This document shows, piece by piece, positions 1-8,377 of a DNA stretch of 64,000 nt. This DNA is from Bacteroidia bacterium. Lineage in GTDB: Bacteria; Bacteroidota; Bacteroidia; B-17B0; Aurantibacillaceae. Position 1 is the first letter of the stretch; each line of letters starts with the position of its first letter. The position numbers and the translations under genes were made by a program. The stretch covers positions 248,001 through 312,000 of the forward strand of contig JAEUTO010000011.1 of NCBI GenBank assembly GCA_016787785.1, given 5' to 3'. The notes below the pieces were generated by a model. It did not search any database. It was not told the origin of the DNA and saw only the letters and a program-made list of their open reading frames with translations.

Positions 1-157
1 GCGGAAAAATGCTTACCGGTGTAATTACTTCTGCGATCCTAACAACCTTATTTCCTCCCGTAAATTCGCTCGTATCAGCGTCTTTGCCACCACTTTTGCA
101 CGATCCTAAAAATAGTACAGATGCCAGTGAAATAGGGTAAAATAGCGAAATTCTCAT
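1..157 (-). CDS. Lipoprotein, N-terminal part; possible ABC substrate-binding protein
   Basis: The gene starts with ATG at 157 and runs off the left edge, so only 52 residues are visible. The N-terminus is a lipoprotein signal with the lipobox LGSC (Cys about residue 22) followed by KSGGK, so the mature protein should be anchored in the envelope. The end of the visible part, RIAEVITPVSIFP, resembles the start of the mature domain of family-5 (peptide/nickel type) solute-binding proteins in Bacteroidota. That family call is a weak inference from about 15 residues. The lipoprotein call is firm. It is transcribed away from the secreted-protein gene at 296, with which it shares a 138-base divergent intergenic region. 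Confidence 0.5.
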   Translation of the reverse strand, partial: MRISLFYPISLASVLFLGSCKSGGKDADTSEFTGGNKVVRIAEVITPVSIFP

Positions 158-176
158 GATTCTACAGTTTAATTAA

Positions 177-184
177 CAAATTTA
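177..184 (-). promoter_or_regulatory. Putative -7 box of the leftward lipoprotein gene
   Basis: On the minus strand positions 184 to 177 read TAAATTTG, a perfect match to the Bacteroidota -7 consensus TAnnTTTG. It would start transcription near 171, about 14 bases before the ATG at 157. No TTTG is present at the expected distance upstream (TTTT instead), so the site is only moderately supported. Confidence 0.4.
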
Positions 185-295
185 ATTAAATTACTTCATA
201 TAAAAAGTAAATAAAGTGCAATTTTCCTAAAAATATATTTTGTAATTCAAAAAAATGATTATAATATTGCAACGTTAAGAATTGAACTATAATCG

Positions 296-1114
296 ATGAA
301 AAAATTTATACTTTATTTCCTTTTTTGTTTTGCTGGCATTAATTTTGCTAACGCCCAAGGCGGCGTTATAATTTTAGAAGGTAATTATCAAGGGAAAAAT
401 CTTTATGTACAAAATCCATTTGGAAGTGGCGGCGTTGGTTTTTGTGTAACTGAGGTTAAAGTAAACGGTAACATTACAACAGATGAGATCCCTTCAAGTG
501 CTTTTGAAATAGACATGAAGCCTCACAAACTAAATATTGGCGATAAAGTAGAGGTTAAAATTTTCCACAAAGAAGACTGCAAGCCTAAAGTACTAAATCC
601 GGAAGTTTTAAAACCAAAAAGTACTTATGAGGTTGTTAGTATGACAGCTGATAAAGACGGAAACATTAAATGGACCACTAAGTCTGAAACAGGTAAATTA
701 GCTTTTGCAGTTGAACAGTTCCGTTGGAACAAATGGGTAAAAGTTGGTGAAGTTGATGGTGTTGGTACGCCTACAAGTAATGAGTATTCTTTTAAAGTAG
801 TGCCACACAGCGGAAAAAATCAGGTCCGTGTTCGTCAAACAGATTATAGCGGGCAACCGCGTTTAAGCAAACCAACTGAGTATATGAGCGAAGTTCCCGA
901 AATTGAATACGCTCCAATGAAAGCCAGCAAAGACATTACTTTTTTCCAAAAAGGAAAATCAGATAAACAAATTGAGACGATGTATGAGATCTATGATCAA
1001 TACGGTAACATCGTTAAAAAAGGATTTGGTAGCAAGTTAGATGTAAGCAATCTTCCTAAAGGTGGTTATTTCCTTAACTTCGATAATAAAATGGGTGAAT
1101 TCGTAAAAAAGTAA
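296..1114 (+). CDS. Secreted protein of unknown function, possible T9SS-type C-terminus
   Basis: A 272-residue protein with a clear signal peptide (MKKFILYFLF..., cleavage likely after NANA at about residue 20). The middle part (about 125-200) is rich in beta-type sequence and looks like an Ig/FN3-type domain (FAVEQFRWNKWVKVGEV, then YSFKV and NQVRVRQTD). The last 45 residues, YEIYDQYGNIVKKG to SNLPKGGYFLNFDNKMGEFVKK, follow the pattern of a short type A T9SS sorting domain, although the usual YPNP start is missing. I do not recognise a specific function. It is a single-gene unit: a hairpin terminator follows 21 bases after the stop. Confidence 0.7.
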   Translation: MKKFILYFLFCFAGINFANAQGGVIILEGNYQGKNLYVQNPFGSGGVGFCVTEVKVNGNITTDEIPSSAFEIDMKPHKLNIGDKVEVKIFHKEDCKPKVLNPEVLKPKSTYEVVSMTADKDGNIKWTTKSETGKLAFAVEQFRWNKWVKVGEVDGVGTPTSNEYSFKVVPHSGKNQVRVRQTDYSGQPRLSKPTEYMSEVPEIEYAPMKASKDITFFQKGKSDKQIETMYEIYDQYGNIVKKGFGSKLDVSNLPKGGYFLNFDNKMGEFVKK

Positions 1115-1135
1115 ATTCACACAAAAGAAATTTTT

Positions 1136-1168
1136 AAAAACCCTTTTCCAAAACGAAGAGGGTTTTTT
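1136..1168 (+). terminator. Rho-independent terminator after the secreted-protein gene
   Basis: A 12-base-pair stem (1136-1147 with 1156-1167, one G-T wobble) with core AAAAACCCTTTT and a loop of about 8 bases is followed by a T-rich tail (1163-1173). Confidence 0.8.
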
Positions 1169-1202
1169 ATTTTAATAGATCTAATAGTATTAAATTTGTA
1201 AT

Positions 1203-1712
1203 ATGTATTCTATAACCATAAACGGCAACCAAACCCTTAAAACCAATTTAAATACTTCTAATAAAGAATTTGAAGGCACATTAAATGATGCTTTGGTAAA
1301 AGGGAATTTTGAAAAGATAAATGCGAACCAATATCATTTTTTAATGAATGGCAAATCGTATAATGTTGATCTTATAAAATTAAATGCCGAAGAAAAAACC
1401 ATGGTGGTAAAAATCAACTCGGTAAAATTTAATTTGCAGTTAAAAGATAAGTACGATGAGTTATTGCACACTTTAGGTTTGGATAATTTAGCTACCAAAA
1501 AAATAAATGAAATAAAAGCGCCTATGCCTGGCATGGTATTAAATATATTAGTTAAAGAAGGTGATACTGTAAACAAAGGCGATGCTTTAATTGTTTTAGA
1601 AGCAATGAAGATGGAAAATATTTTAAAAAGTCCGAGCGATGGAACGATTAAAAAAATTGCCATCAATAAAGGAACTGCTGTAGAAAAAAACCAAATACTA
1701 ATTCAATTTTAA
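1203..1712 (+). CDS. Biotin carboxyl carrier protein (acyl-CoA carboxylase subunit)
   Basis: A 169-residue protein whose last 70 residues form a biotinyl/lipoyl attachment domain: APMPGMV, KEGDTVNKGD, then EAMKMEN with Lys136 as the expected biotinylation site. The N-terminal 100 residues are a divergent beta-rich region typical of the small carrier subunits of propionyl/methylcrotonyl/acetyl-CoA carboxylases in Bacteroidota. It acts in the cytosol, carrying CO2 between a biotin carboxylase and a carboxyltransferase, but neither partner is in this window. A TAAATTTG box at 1191-1198 lies only 4 bases before the ATG, so if used the mRNA would be almost leaderless; no -33 TTTG is seen. The stop codon directly abuts the ATG of the superoxide dismutase gene, so the two are surely co-transcribed. 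Confidence 0.9.
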   Translation: MYSITINGNQTLKTNLNTSNKEFEGTLNDALVKGNFEKINANQYHFLMNGKSYNVDLIKLNAEEKTMVVKINSVKFNLQLKDKYDELLHTLGLDNLATKKINEIKAPMPGMVLNILVKEGDTVNKGDALIVLEAMKMENILKSPSDGTIKKIAINKGTAVEKNQILIQF

Positions 1713-2477
1713 ATGAGCGATAACAGAAGAGATTTTTTAAAAAAAGGAACACTGCTTGGCCTATCGGGTTTGGCAAGTGCTTTATTTGGAAAAGATAAAA
1801 TAGATAAGTTAGAAGAAATGAGTAACCAGTTAGAAAATACACCCGCTTTTACCTTACCAAAATTACCTTACGCTTACGATGCCCTGGAACCTTTTATTGA
1901 TAAGCAAACCATGGAGATCCATCACACAAAACATCACCAGGCTTATGTAAATAAATTAAACGAAACGCCTTCAACCAATATCGATTACATGTCGGCCGAT
2001 GAAGTGAAGTGTACGCACATAGATAAATTTACTTCAGCTGTAATAAGAAATAATTTAGGCGGACATTATAATCACTCTTTATTCTGGATCCTATTAAAAC
2101 CGAATCCAAAAGGCGAAGCCAATTTGCCTTCCGGAAAAATTGCAGAGGCCATCACTACAAATTTTAAATCGTTCGAAGAATTTAAAAAAGAGTTTACCGA
2201 AAAGGCAACCAAAATATTTGGGAGCGGCTGGTGCTGGTTAGTTTTACAAGAAGGCAAATTAAAAATTGTTACAACGCCTAACCAAGATAATCCACTAATG
2301 AAATTACCGGTAGATAATGAAGATATTTTTGCGCCAAAAAAAATGCCGGTGCTGGCATTAGATATTTGGGAACACGCTTATTATTTAAAATACCAAAACA
2401 AACGTGCTGATTATATAAATAATTGGTGGAACGTCGTTAATTGGGAAACTGCCGAAAAACTTTATACTACTAAATAG
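1713..2477 (+). CDS. sodA: Tat-exported Mn-type superoxide dismutase
   Basis: Converts superoxide to O2 and H2O2. The 254-residue protein has an N-terminal twin-arginine signal (RRDFLKK at 5-11, then a hydrophobic stretch to about 25), so it should be exported folded, with its metal, through Tat; a TatA gene lies at 29048. The SOD body starts at LPKLPYAYDALEPF. Predicted metal ligands are His70 (EIHHTKHH), His121 (GGHYNHSLFW), Asp217 and His221 (DIWEHAYY). GGH at 117-119 and Gln191 in NQDNPL follow the Mn-type pattern, not the Fe-type one; a cambialistic enzyme cannot be excluded. The ATG follows the TAA of the biotin carrier gene without a gap. An extra N-terminal linker (about 28-48) separates signal and enzyme. 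Confidence 0.93.
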   Translation: MSDNRRDFLKKGTLLGLSGLASALFGKDKIDKLEEMSNQLENTPAFTLPKLPYAYDALEPFIDKQTMEIHHTKHHQAYVNKLNETPSTNIDYMSADEVKCTHIDKFTSAVIRNNLGGHYNHSLFWILLKPNPKGEANLPSGKIAEAITTNFKSFEEFKKEFTEKATKIFGSGWCWLVLQEGKLKIVTTPNQDNPLMKLPVDNEDIFAPKKMPVLALDIWEHAYYLKYQNKRADYINNWWNVVNWETAEKLYTTK

Positions 2478-2643
2478 TGCGAATCATAAACGAATAGATA
2501 CAGATCTGTAAGCCTACAAATTAATGCGAATAATTTACGAATAGATACAAATCAATCGCTTCAAAAATAAATATGACGCACAAAAATTTTAAGAATATTT
2601 TTACTACGAAATAATACGAATGATTTACGAATAAATACAAATC
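2478..2643 (+). repeat. Three degenerate copies of a 28-29 base ACGAAT-type repeat
   Basis: Copies lie at 2478-2505, 2525-2553 and 2615-2643, with common pattern (T)GCGAATnATTTACGAATAG and then ATACAAATC. They are spaced 47 and 90 bases apart in the gap between the superoxide dismutase gene and the alcohol dehydrogenase gene. The last two belong to the larger duplication described separately. Confidence 0.7.
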
Positions 2644-2690
2644 AATCGCTGTAAAAAATAATTATGACACATAAGAATTTTAAAAACATT
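2523..2690 (+). repeat. Tandem duplication of the kdnB-like leader and first codons
   Basis: About 77 bases (2523-2599) recur at offset 90-91 (2613-2690). The second copy is the real leader and start of the alcohol dehydrogenase gene. The first copy contains its own ATG at 2573 and encodes MTHKNFKNIFTTK before a TAA at 2612-2614; its first nine residues MTHKNFKNI are identical to those of the real protein. It is best read as a decayed duplicate of the 5' end, or as a short upstream reading frame. Confidence 0.75.
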
Positions 2691-3746
2691 GACAAAGTCA
2701 CGTATGGCAGAGGATCTTTTGCGCAATTAACCGAAACCATTGAACCAATTAGAAAAGAAAATAAAAATTATTTTGTTTTCATCGTCGATAATTATTTTAA
2801 AGGGAAACCGTTAAGCACAAAGCTTCAGAATAAACCCGAAGATCTTGTTTATTTTATTGACGTTGATCCTTACGAACCAACCACACAACAAATAGATGCA
2901 TTACGCGATGAGATCCTTTCTAAAAAAGGATTACCAAGTGGTGTGATCGGTATTGGCGGCGGAAGTATTATGGATATTGCAAAAGCACTATCGCTAATGC
3001 TAACCAACGAAGGCTCTTCTACTTTATACCAGGGATTGAATTTAATTAAGAAACCCGGCATTTATCATTTAGGTGTACCAACAATTTCAGGTACAGGTGC
3101 TGAAGTCTCGATGACAGCGGTGTTGACAGGCCCTGAAAAAAAATTAGGATTAAAATGCGACTGGACCGTTTTTAACCAGGTTATTTTAGATCCTGAATTA
3201 ATTGCAAGCGTACCAACCGATTGGTGGTTTTACACCGGTATGGATACTTATATACATTGTATAGAATCGCACAGTGGTATTCGCAACAATGCTTTTAGTT
3301 TAGCTTATGGCGACCAGGCTTTAAGTTTGTGCCGCGAAATTTATTTAAATGATAAAGCAGGGCAAACACCTGAGAACGACGATAAATTAATGGTGGCTTC
3401 TTTAATGGGTGGTTTAAGTTTAACCTATAGCGAAGTTGGCGTTTGTCATGCTATTAGCTATGGCCTCTCTAAAATTCACGGTACACGCCATTGTTACGCC
3501 AACTGTATTATCTTCCAGCATTTGGGAGACATCTATCCTGAAGGTCATGCTGAGTTTATGCAGATGATCAAAAAACATAAAATTGAGTTGCCGCAAAATT
3601 TAAGTAAAGACTGGAACGAGGAAACATTAACAAAGATGGCAACCGTTAGTTACAATTTACCATTTATGTGGAACCATGCTTTTGGCGATAACTACAAAGA
3701 AATTGCTACTATGGATTATATTAAAGATCTGTTTAGGAGATTATAA
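2664..3746 (+). CDS. kdnB: Iron-containing alcohol dehydrogenase, KdnB-like (Kdo 8-oxidase)
   Basis: A 360-residue group III (iron-dependent) alcohol dehydrogenase. The nucleotide-binding motif GIGGGSIMDIAKA is at 96-108, and the expected metal ligands are Asp194 and His198 (GMDTYIHCIES), His262 (GVCHAISYG) and His276. The overall sequence, including GRGSF, PTISGTGAE and YTGMD, closely follows KdnB of Shewanella. KdnB oxidises C8 of 3-deoxy-D-manno-octulosonate before its amination to 8-amino-Kdo for lipopolysaccharide. The substrate is therefore an inference by family; the oxidoreductase class is firm. No aminotransferase (KdnA) or Kdo gene is adjacent. The ATG at 2664 is supported by the first codons being duplicated upstream. 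It converges with the leftward gene ending at 3764. Confidence 0.75.
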   Translation: MTHKNFKNIDKVTYGRGSFAQLTETIEPIRKENKNYFVFIVDNYFKGKPLSTKLQNKPEDLVYFIDVDPYEPTTQQIDALRDEILSKKGLPSGVIGIGGGSIMDIAKALSLMLTNEGSSTLYQGLNLIKKPGIYHLGVPTISGTGAEVSMTAVLTGPEKKLGLKCDWTVFNQVILDPELIASVPTDWWFYTGMDTYIHCIESHSGIRNNAFSLAYGDQALSLCREIYLNDKAGQTPENDDKLMVASLMGGLSLTYSEVGVCHAISYGLSKIHGTRHCYANCIIFQHLGDIYPEGHAEFMQMIKKHKIELPQNLSKDWNEETLTKMATVSYNLPFMWNHAFGDNYKEIATMDYIKDLFRRL

Positions 3747-3763
3747 TTACATCTACAGAGAAC

Positions 3764-4231
3764 CTAATTACTAATTTTATTTAGTGTAATTTCATAATTA
3801 TCATTTTTAATTTTTAATTTTCCTTTGTACAATCTTCTAATAATAAAAAACTCTGAGTTCAAAAAAAGTTTATTAAAGAATCTATCTACAACATTTTTAA
3901 AACTAATTTTCTTTTTATCTATTTCAAAATGTAAGTTAATATAACCATGATTATCTACTAAATCGTTTACTTTTGAGTTTGCGCTTAAAGAACTTTTTCT
4001 ATTAAATGAAAAACTAAGAATTATGTCATTTAAAATCAAAGGCTGAACAATGCTGTCATTATATTTGGCAGTTACATCTTGCCCATTAAAAATAATTGAT
4101 TCAAATTTCCAATTTCCAGTCAACCTGTCTTTTACAGTATTTAAACTAATAGATTTGTCTTCAGGAAATTTTTTACAGCTTGTATATGAGAGGCCAATAA
4201 TAAAAAATAATATGTAAATCTTGTTTTTCAT
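3764..4231 (-). CDS. Small lipocalin-like lipoprotein
   Basis: A 155-residue lipoprotein: hydrophobic signal, then lipobox YTSC with the mature start CKKFPEDK. After the anchor comes RLTGNWKFESIIFNGQDVTAKYND, the typical first strand of small lipocalin-like lipoproteins of Bacteroidota (G-x-W, then N-G-x-D-x-T). Two genes of the same operon (8378 and 8839) share this layout, so they look like diverged paralogues. Function unknown. It is the last gene of the leftward surface operon, 26 bases after its neighbour. Confidence 0.65.
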   Translation of the reverse strand: MKNKIYILFFIIGLSYTSCKKFPEDKSISLNTVKDRLTGNWKFESIIFNGQDVTAKYNDSIVQPLILNDIILSFSFNRKSSLSANSKVNDLVDNHGYINLHFEIDKKKISFKNVVDRFFNKLFLNSEFFIIRRLYKGKLKIKNDNYEITLNKISN

Positions 4232-4257
4232 TTTACATTTTTATTATTAGAAGTCGT

Positions 4258-5001
4258 TTACGGTTTTAAATAAGCATATTTAATATATTGTAAATTATTT
4301 GAGAAGCCATGTTTTATTCCGCTATATGTTGCATAAGTAAAATTAGCAAAGCCAAGTTGAATACTAAGATTTGTATTTGTTGGAAAGCTTGCTAATTCTT
4401 GAGATGTAAAACTAATTGTGCCGTTGGATGTTAAAATATATTTTACACTATTTGCAGAACCGCCAAACAATTGTACAATAACAACGTTTCCAATATTATT
4501 TGTAACGCCGGATATTGTTAATGTAATTCCCGCTAATTTAGAACATGTATCGGGCAGTAAATTGCCGCCGCTATATTTTGGATAAGAAGGAGTGAATGAA
4601 TGACTAAATGCCGTAATGGTTCCGCTTCCGGTAACACTCCAATTTAATGATGATAGTAGGTTTACAGGGGAATTGAATATTATACCATACTTTAAACCTA
4701 AAGTTGGAATTGAAATACTATTTAATGTAACCGCACCAGCATTTACCAAAGAAAGACTACTAGAAGTTACGGGCGATGAATAAAAATTTGCATAAATCGC
4801 GCTATCTCGAGAGATTGTGCCTAATAGATCTGTAACAATATAAGTTGTTTGCATATCGCTGTATGCTCCGCCACCGGTTGTAGTAGTTGTTCCGGTTGTA
4901 CTATTTGTTGCAGGGGGTTCCTCGGTTGTAGTTTCTTTCTTTTTACACGAAAAAACCAAAAGTAAAATTAACACGCAGCTACTAAATATTGTTTTTTTCA
5001 T
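4258..5001 (-). CDS. Lipoprotein of unknown function with Thr-rich linker
   Basis: A 247-residue protein with a lipoprotein signal (LLLVFSC, mature start CKKKETTTEEPP) and a low-complexity Thr/Gly linker (residues about 22-46) that would hold the domain away from the membrane. The rest (about 50-247) is rich in Ser, Thr and aliphatic residues and looks all-beta, possibly a single jelly-roll or Ig-like domain. No motif of a known family is visible. It sits sixth in the leftward surface operon, between a secreted protein and the small lipoprotein. Confidence 0.6.
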   Translation of the reverse strand: MKKTIFSSCVLILLLVFSCKKKETTTEEPPATNSTTGTTTTTGGGAYSDMQTTYIVTDLLGTISRDSAIYANFYSSPVTSSSLSLVNAGAVTLNSISIPTLGLKYGIIFNSPVNLLSSLNWSVTGSGTITAFSHSFTPSYPKYSGGNLLPDTCSKLAGITLTISGVTNNIGNVVIVQLFGGSANSVKYILTSNGTISFTSQELASFPTNTNLSIQLGFANFTYATYSGIKHGFSNNLQYIKYAYLKP

Positions 5002-5045
5002 CGAAAAAATTTAAGTTTATTATTCGTATAAAATTAAGTAATTAA

Positions 5046-5762
5046 TTAGTTTTTTAGCGCCATTGGTTTTACAAAATCAAATCTTTTTTCAAATTTATAT
5101 TTTTTTCCATTAAACCGTTTATACTCATTTTTTATCAAAGATACAGTAATATGGACGCCGTAACCTGTTAAAGTACCTAAATCACACTTCGGAATTACTA
5201 TTTGATTTAAGCTAGACGTATAATTTATTCTTCTATAGTAAGGGACTGATATTCTATATTGACCATCAAAAAAAGTTATTTCTATTTCATCCGTATAGTT
5301 ACAATTGTTAATTGTAATACATAAATTTTTAGATTTGTCTAATTGATTTGGCAATGATGCTTCAAAATTAAAAGATGGAAAAGAGTCTACTAAAGTTGTA
5401 GTAAAAGTGCTAGCGCTTGTTGATCCAACAACGGACCACTTGATTCCGACATTAGATTTTCTTTCAACTGTATCTAAATAAGTTCTTATTTGCGACGTAT
5501 AAGACAAGGGTTTGGCATTATATAATACTTGTCCACAGTTCATAGCTGTATAACTTCTAGAACTTGAAACTGAATCATTATAAAGATTAGCGGAAGTTCT
5601 GTAAGTTGTAAATTTTGAAAGTGAATCCAGATAGGTTAGCACCTTGTTAACTTTAAATTCGCCGTGAAAATACTGCATCGATTGAGCTGTACTCTTAAAA
5701 CATAATGATGAAATAAGAAGTAAAAAACAAATTGGTTTTAAAAAAATTAAATAATTTTTCAT
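5046..5762 (-). CDS. Secreted protein of unknown function
   Basis: A 238-residue protein with an N-terminal hydrophobic segment (FLKPICFLLLISSLCFKSTAQS, signal peptidase I site likely after AQ). The mature part carries several Cys (for example NCGQVLY and CITINNCNYTDEIEITFFDG) and many beta-type stretches, suggesting a small beta-sandwich. No recognisable family. It lies 8 bases downstream of the large T9SS protein gene and 44 bases upstream of the lipoprotein gene, so it belongs to the same transcript. It could be a partner of the large protein. Confidence 0.6.
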   Translation of the reverse strand: MKNYLIFLKPICFLLLISSLCFKSTAQSMQYFHGEFKVNKVLTYLDSLSKFTTYRTSANLYNDSVSSSRSYTAMNCGQVLYNAKPLSYTSQIRTYLDTVERKSNVGIKWSVVGSTSASTFTTTLVDSFPSFNFEASLPNQLDKSKNLCITINNCNYTDEIEITFFDGQYRISVPYYRRINYTSSLNQIVIPKCDLGTLTGYGVHITVSLIKNEYKRFNGKKYKFEKRFDFVKPMALKN

Positions 5763-5770
5763 AGTTTTAA

Positions 5771-8365
5771 TTATTGAATGGTTATCTTTTTTGTTTCTGT
5801 TTTTCCATCAGTAAACTTAATTTTAGCCATATAAACTCCTTTTGCTAACTCACTTAAATCAACAGGTAATTTAAATGCACCAGTAACATATTTTTCCGCA
5901 AGCACTAAATGACCTAATAAATCTGTAATTGTGAATGTTACATTATCTTCATTTGTTAAGTTAAATTCAGCCACAAATTTACCCGTATTGGGATTTGGGT
6001 AAATTTCGAACTTTGAGTAATTTTTAACTACTGCATTAAGCTTATTTAATTCATTAGTTAATGAGTCCATTTGATTGTTTACTGTATTTTGTAATTCATT
6101 CATAAAACTATTCAATTCATTATCTTCATTTTTTTGTTGCACTGTTCTTGTAAATGGCGGTGTTACTTTATTACTGTTTTCAGTATCAAAATCATCACTT
6201 GGATTGGTTCCACTTTTGTTCATGTTATTGCTTATACCGCTGCATTGATACGGCAATATTATTGCATTAAAATCGCTACCTTGAACTGCTGAAAAACCTC
6301 CATTACCAGTAGTTGCAGGAAGGAGTGCTATTTCTTTACCTGCTCTATATTCTGCACCAGCATTTGCAAAAACAGTATTGTTCGCTTTTATATTTTCGAA
6401 AGCGCCAAAAGTTTGTTTATTACTTAATGTAAAAGCATTTCCATTAGGATAATTAGTAGTAGGTTTTCTAGTAATATAATCTACAACAGGTTTGTTTGTC
6501 CCTTCAGTTAAATAAAACAAGTTATGTAATAACATATAATCAGTTCCTGCAAAGTCACCAAGATTACCAGGACAAGTGGTTTTTTTCCAAAGCACATCTG
6601 GTCTATCCATAAAGTTGCTCGCTCCCCATTGGTGTCCGGAGGGTATTGAAATGGGATTGAAATTGTGATTACCTTCACAAGGCGCGTTGTTTAAAGCTTG
6701 CGTCACATCTAAATAAGTTGCTAAATGCGCCGGAGCAAGTAAAGAATTACCTATATATTGAAGCCAATTAGGAAGTGCAAAATTATAGCCATGAAGTATA
6801 TCTCTAACATAAATTCCAAAATATTCATCTGAACCTAGGTGAAGTTGAGGAGGCCCATCGGGGGTATTAGTAGTTCCAAATAAACATGGATTATAGTACG
6901 CTACTTGTGCTCCTGTGGAATTATACAATAATCTATTGTCAGTAGAATTGGTTAAAACACTAGGTGTTAGGTATTGATTTAAGGTTGTAATAGCCGCGTA
7001 TAAACCGCTAACAATAAACTGAAGTGTATTTTGAATTGCTGTTATTGTAACGTTAACAACATTTTGAAGCCATTGAGGTATATTGTTGGGCAGATTGCTA
7101 AGTATATTTTGTATCTGTTGGTTTGCTGCATTAGTTAAATTATTTATTTGATTTTGAATAGCTTGAATAGCTGATTGTGTATTTAAATTAAGAAGAGTTT
7201 TTGATACAAATGCACTATTACTAGTGCCTGCTAACGCGTTAAAAAATCCCTGTTGATCTGCACTTGGCCCTCCGCCAAATTGAGCTATTGCCTGCCAGGG
7301 CGCCGAAGCTAATGGGCTAAATGAAAACGTGTTTCTAAAATCGTTGCAACTATTGTGAGGATATGCGCCAATACCTGTAATAAAAGGGATGTACCAGAAT
7401 GGCAAATCTTGATTATATTTTATATAACATCCTAAATTATCTAATGCATAAGCATATGCCTGCGCATTGCCGCCTAGGCCAGTGATTTGGCTTCCTGTGT
7501 TAGGGTTTTCAATTTTCCAATTTGAATGATCTTTTAAGTACTTTATCATTCTCTCGGAAATATTTGAGGCCTCTTGTGCTAATTTATTTTCGCCAATATT
7601 TTCATATGCAAAAACATTATTACCATCAACATCATTTACATCCACTAACTTATTTGTTAACGTTAAACCAAGCAGCAAATAATAAACCTGATCTTGACTC
7701 ATTTCAGAAGGGCTTTCCAAGTACCCAGGATCGGCTGAGTTACCGTCTATTCTGGTAACCGGATTACTAACAATAGAAGAGGTAAAACCTTTATCTTGGG
7801 TTGAATCAGTTAATGATACAACGTGACTGTAATAATTAAAATGCTTGTAATTATCTTTAACAAAATGGCTTGGGATATCATTCCTTACAAAAAATCCATT
7901 TAAATTTGGATTTTTAGATTGGTCCAGGTTCGGTTCCGCCCAATAATCAAGCCTATTAATTGCATTTAAAGCGCAAAATATCTCATGTTTAACAGTCGTT
8001 AAGTCTTGCCCATTATTCTTAAGTAATTTATACTCAGTAGCCAATACTGCTAAATAAATCCCTAATCTTGCTGTCTCATCTCCATGTCTTAGAACTCTTT
8101 GATTTTTTTGTGGGTCCGATGCGTTAATAACTCCCACTGTTGTTTCATCCCAATTACGCTCATTAAAAGGCATGCTTTCACCATGTCCTACATCGAACAA
8201 ACTATTAGTAGGCGTATGACCTATTTTAATAAAATCGTTATTTAGCCGGCTTTTATAGAACCAATATTTTTTATGATTGTCTAAATCCGATTGGCTATAA
8301 ACCAAAACACTTAAATGAATAAATAATAATGACAGTATTTTAATTTTGAGATCTATTGATTTCAT
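5771..8365 (-). CDS. Large T9SS-secreted protein of unknown function
   Basis: An 864-residue protein with a signal peptide (cleavage after VYSQ, about 25) and a type A T9SS sorting domain at the end (about 790-864: YPNPNTGKF, TDLLGHLV, LSELAKGVYMAKI, TKKITIQ), so it should be surface-attached or released. The N-terminal half has helical segments such as GDETARLGIYLAVLATEY and MSQDQVYYLLLGLTLTN that recall alpha-toroid enzymes, but no catalytic motif is identified. Residues about 395-470 are an unusual Gln/Asn-rich amphipathic helical stretch. Just before the sorting domain is NNTVFANAGAEYRAGKEIALLP, a common pre-sorting segment of Bacteroidota surface proteins. Fourth gene of the operon and its largest product. 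Confidence 0.75.
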   Translation of the reverse strand: MKSIDLKIKILSLLFIHLSVLVYSQSDLDNHKKYWFYKSRLNNDFIKIGHTPTNSLFDVGHGESMPFNERNWDETTVGVINASDPQKNQRVLRHGDETARLGIYLAVLATEYKLLKNNGQDLTTVKHEIFCALNAINRLDYWAEPNLDQSKNPNLNGFFVRNDIPSHFVKDNYKHFNYYSHVVSLTDSTQDKGFTSSIVSNPVTRIDGNSADPGYLESPSEMSQDQVYYLLLGLTLTNKLVDVNDVDGNNVFAYENIGENKLAQEASNISERMIKYLKDHSNWKIENPNTGSQITGLGGNAQAYAYALDNLGCYIKYNQDLPFWYIPFITGIGAYPHNSCNDFRNTFSFSPLASAPWQAIAQFGGGPSADQQGFFNALAGTSNSAFVSKTLLNLNTQSAIQAIQNQINNLTNAANQQIQNILSNLPNNIPQWLQNVVNVTITAIQNTLQFIVSGLYAAITTLNQYLTPSVLTNSTDNRLLYNSTGAQVAYYNPCLFGTTNTPDGPPQLHLGSDEYFGIYVRDILHGYNFALPNWLQYIGNSLLAPAHLATYLDVTQALNNAPCEGNHNFNPISIPSGHQWGASNFMDRPDVLWKKTTCPGNLGDFAGTDYMLLHNLFYLTEGTNKPVVDYITRKPTTNYPNGNAFTLSNKQTFGAFENIKANNTVFANAGAEYRAGKEIALLPATTGNGGFSAVQGSDFNAIILPYQCSGISNNMNKSGTNPSDDFDTENSNKVTPPFTRTVQQKNEDNELNSFMNELQNTVNNQMDSLTNELNKLNAVVKNYSKFEIYPNPNTGKFVAEFNLTNEDNVTFTITDLLGHLVLAEKYVTGAFKLPVDLSELAKGVYMAKIKFTDGKTETKKITIQ

Positions 8366-8377
8366 GATTTAAAAAAA

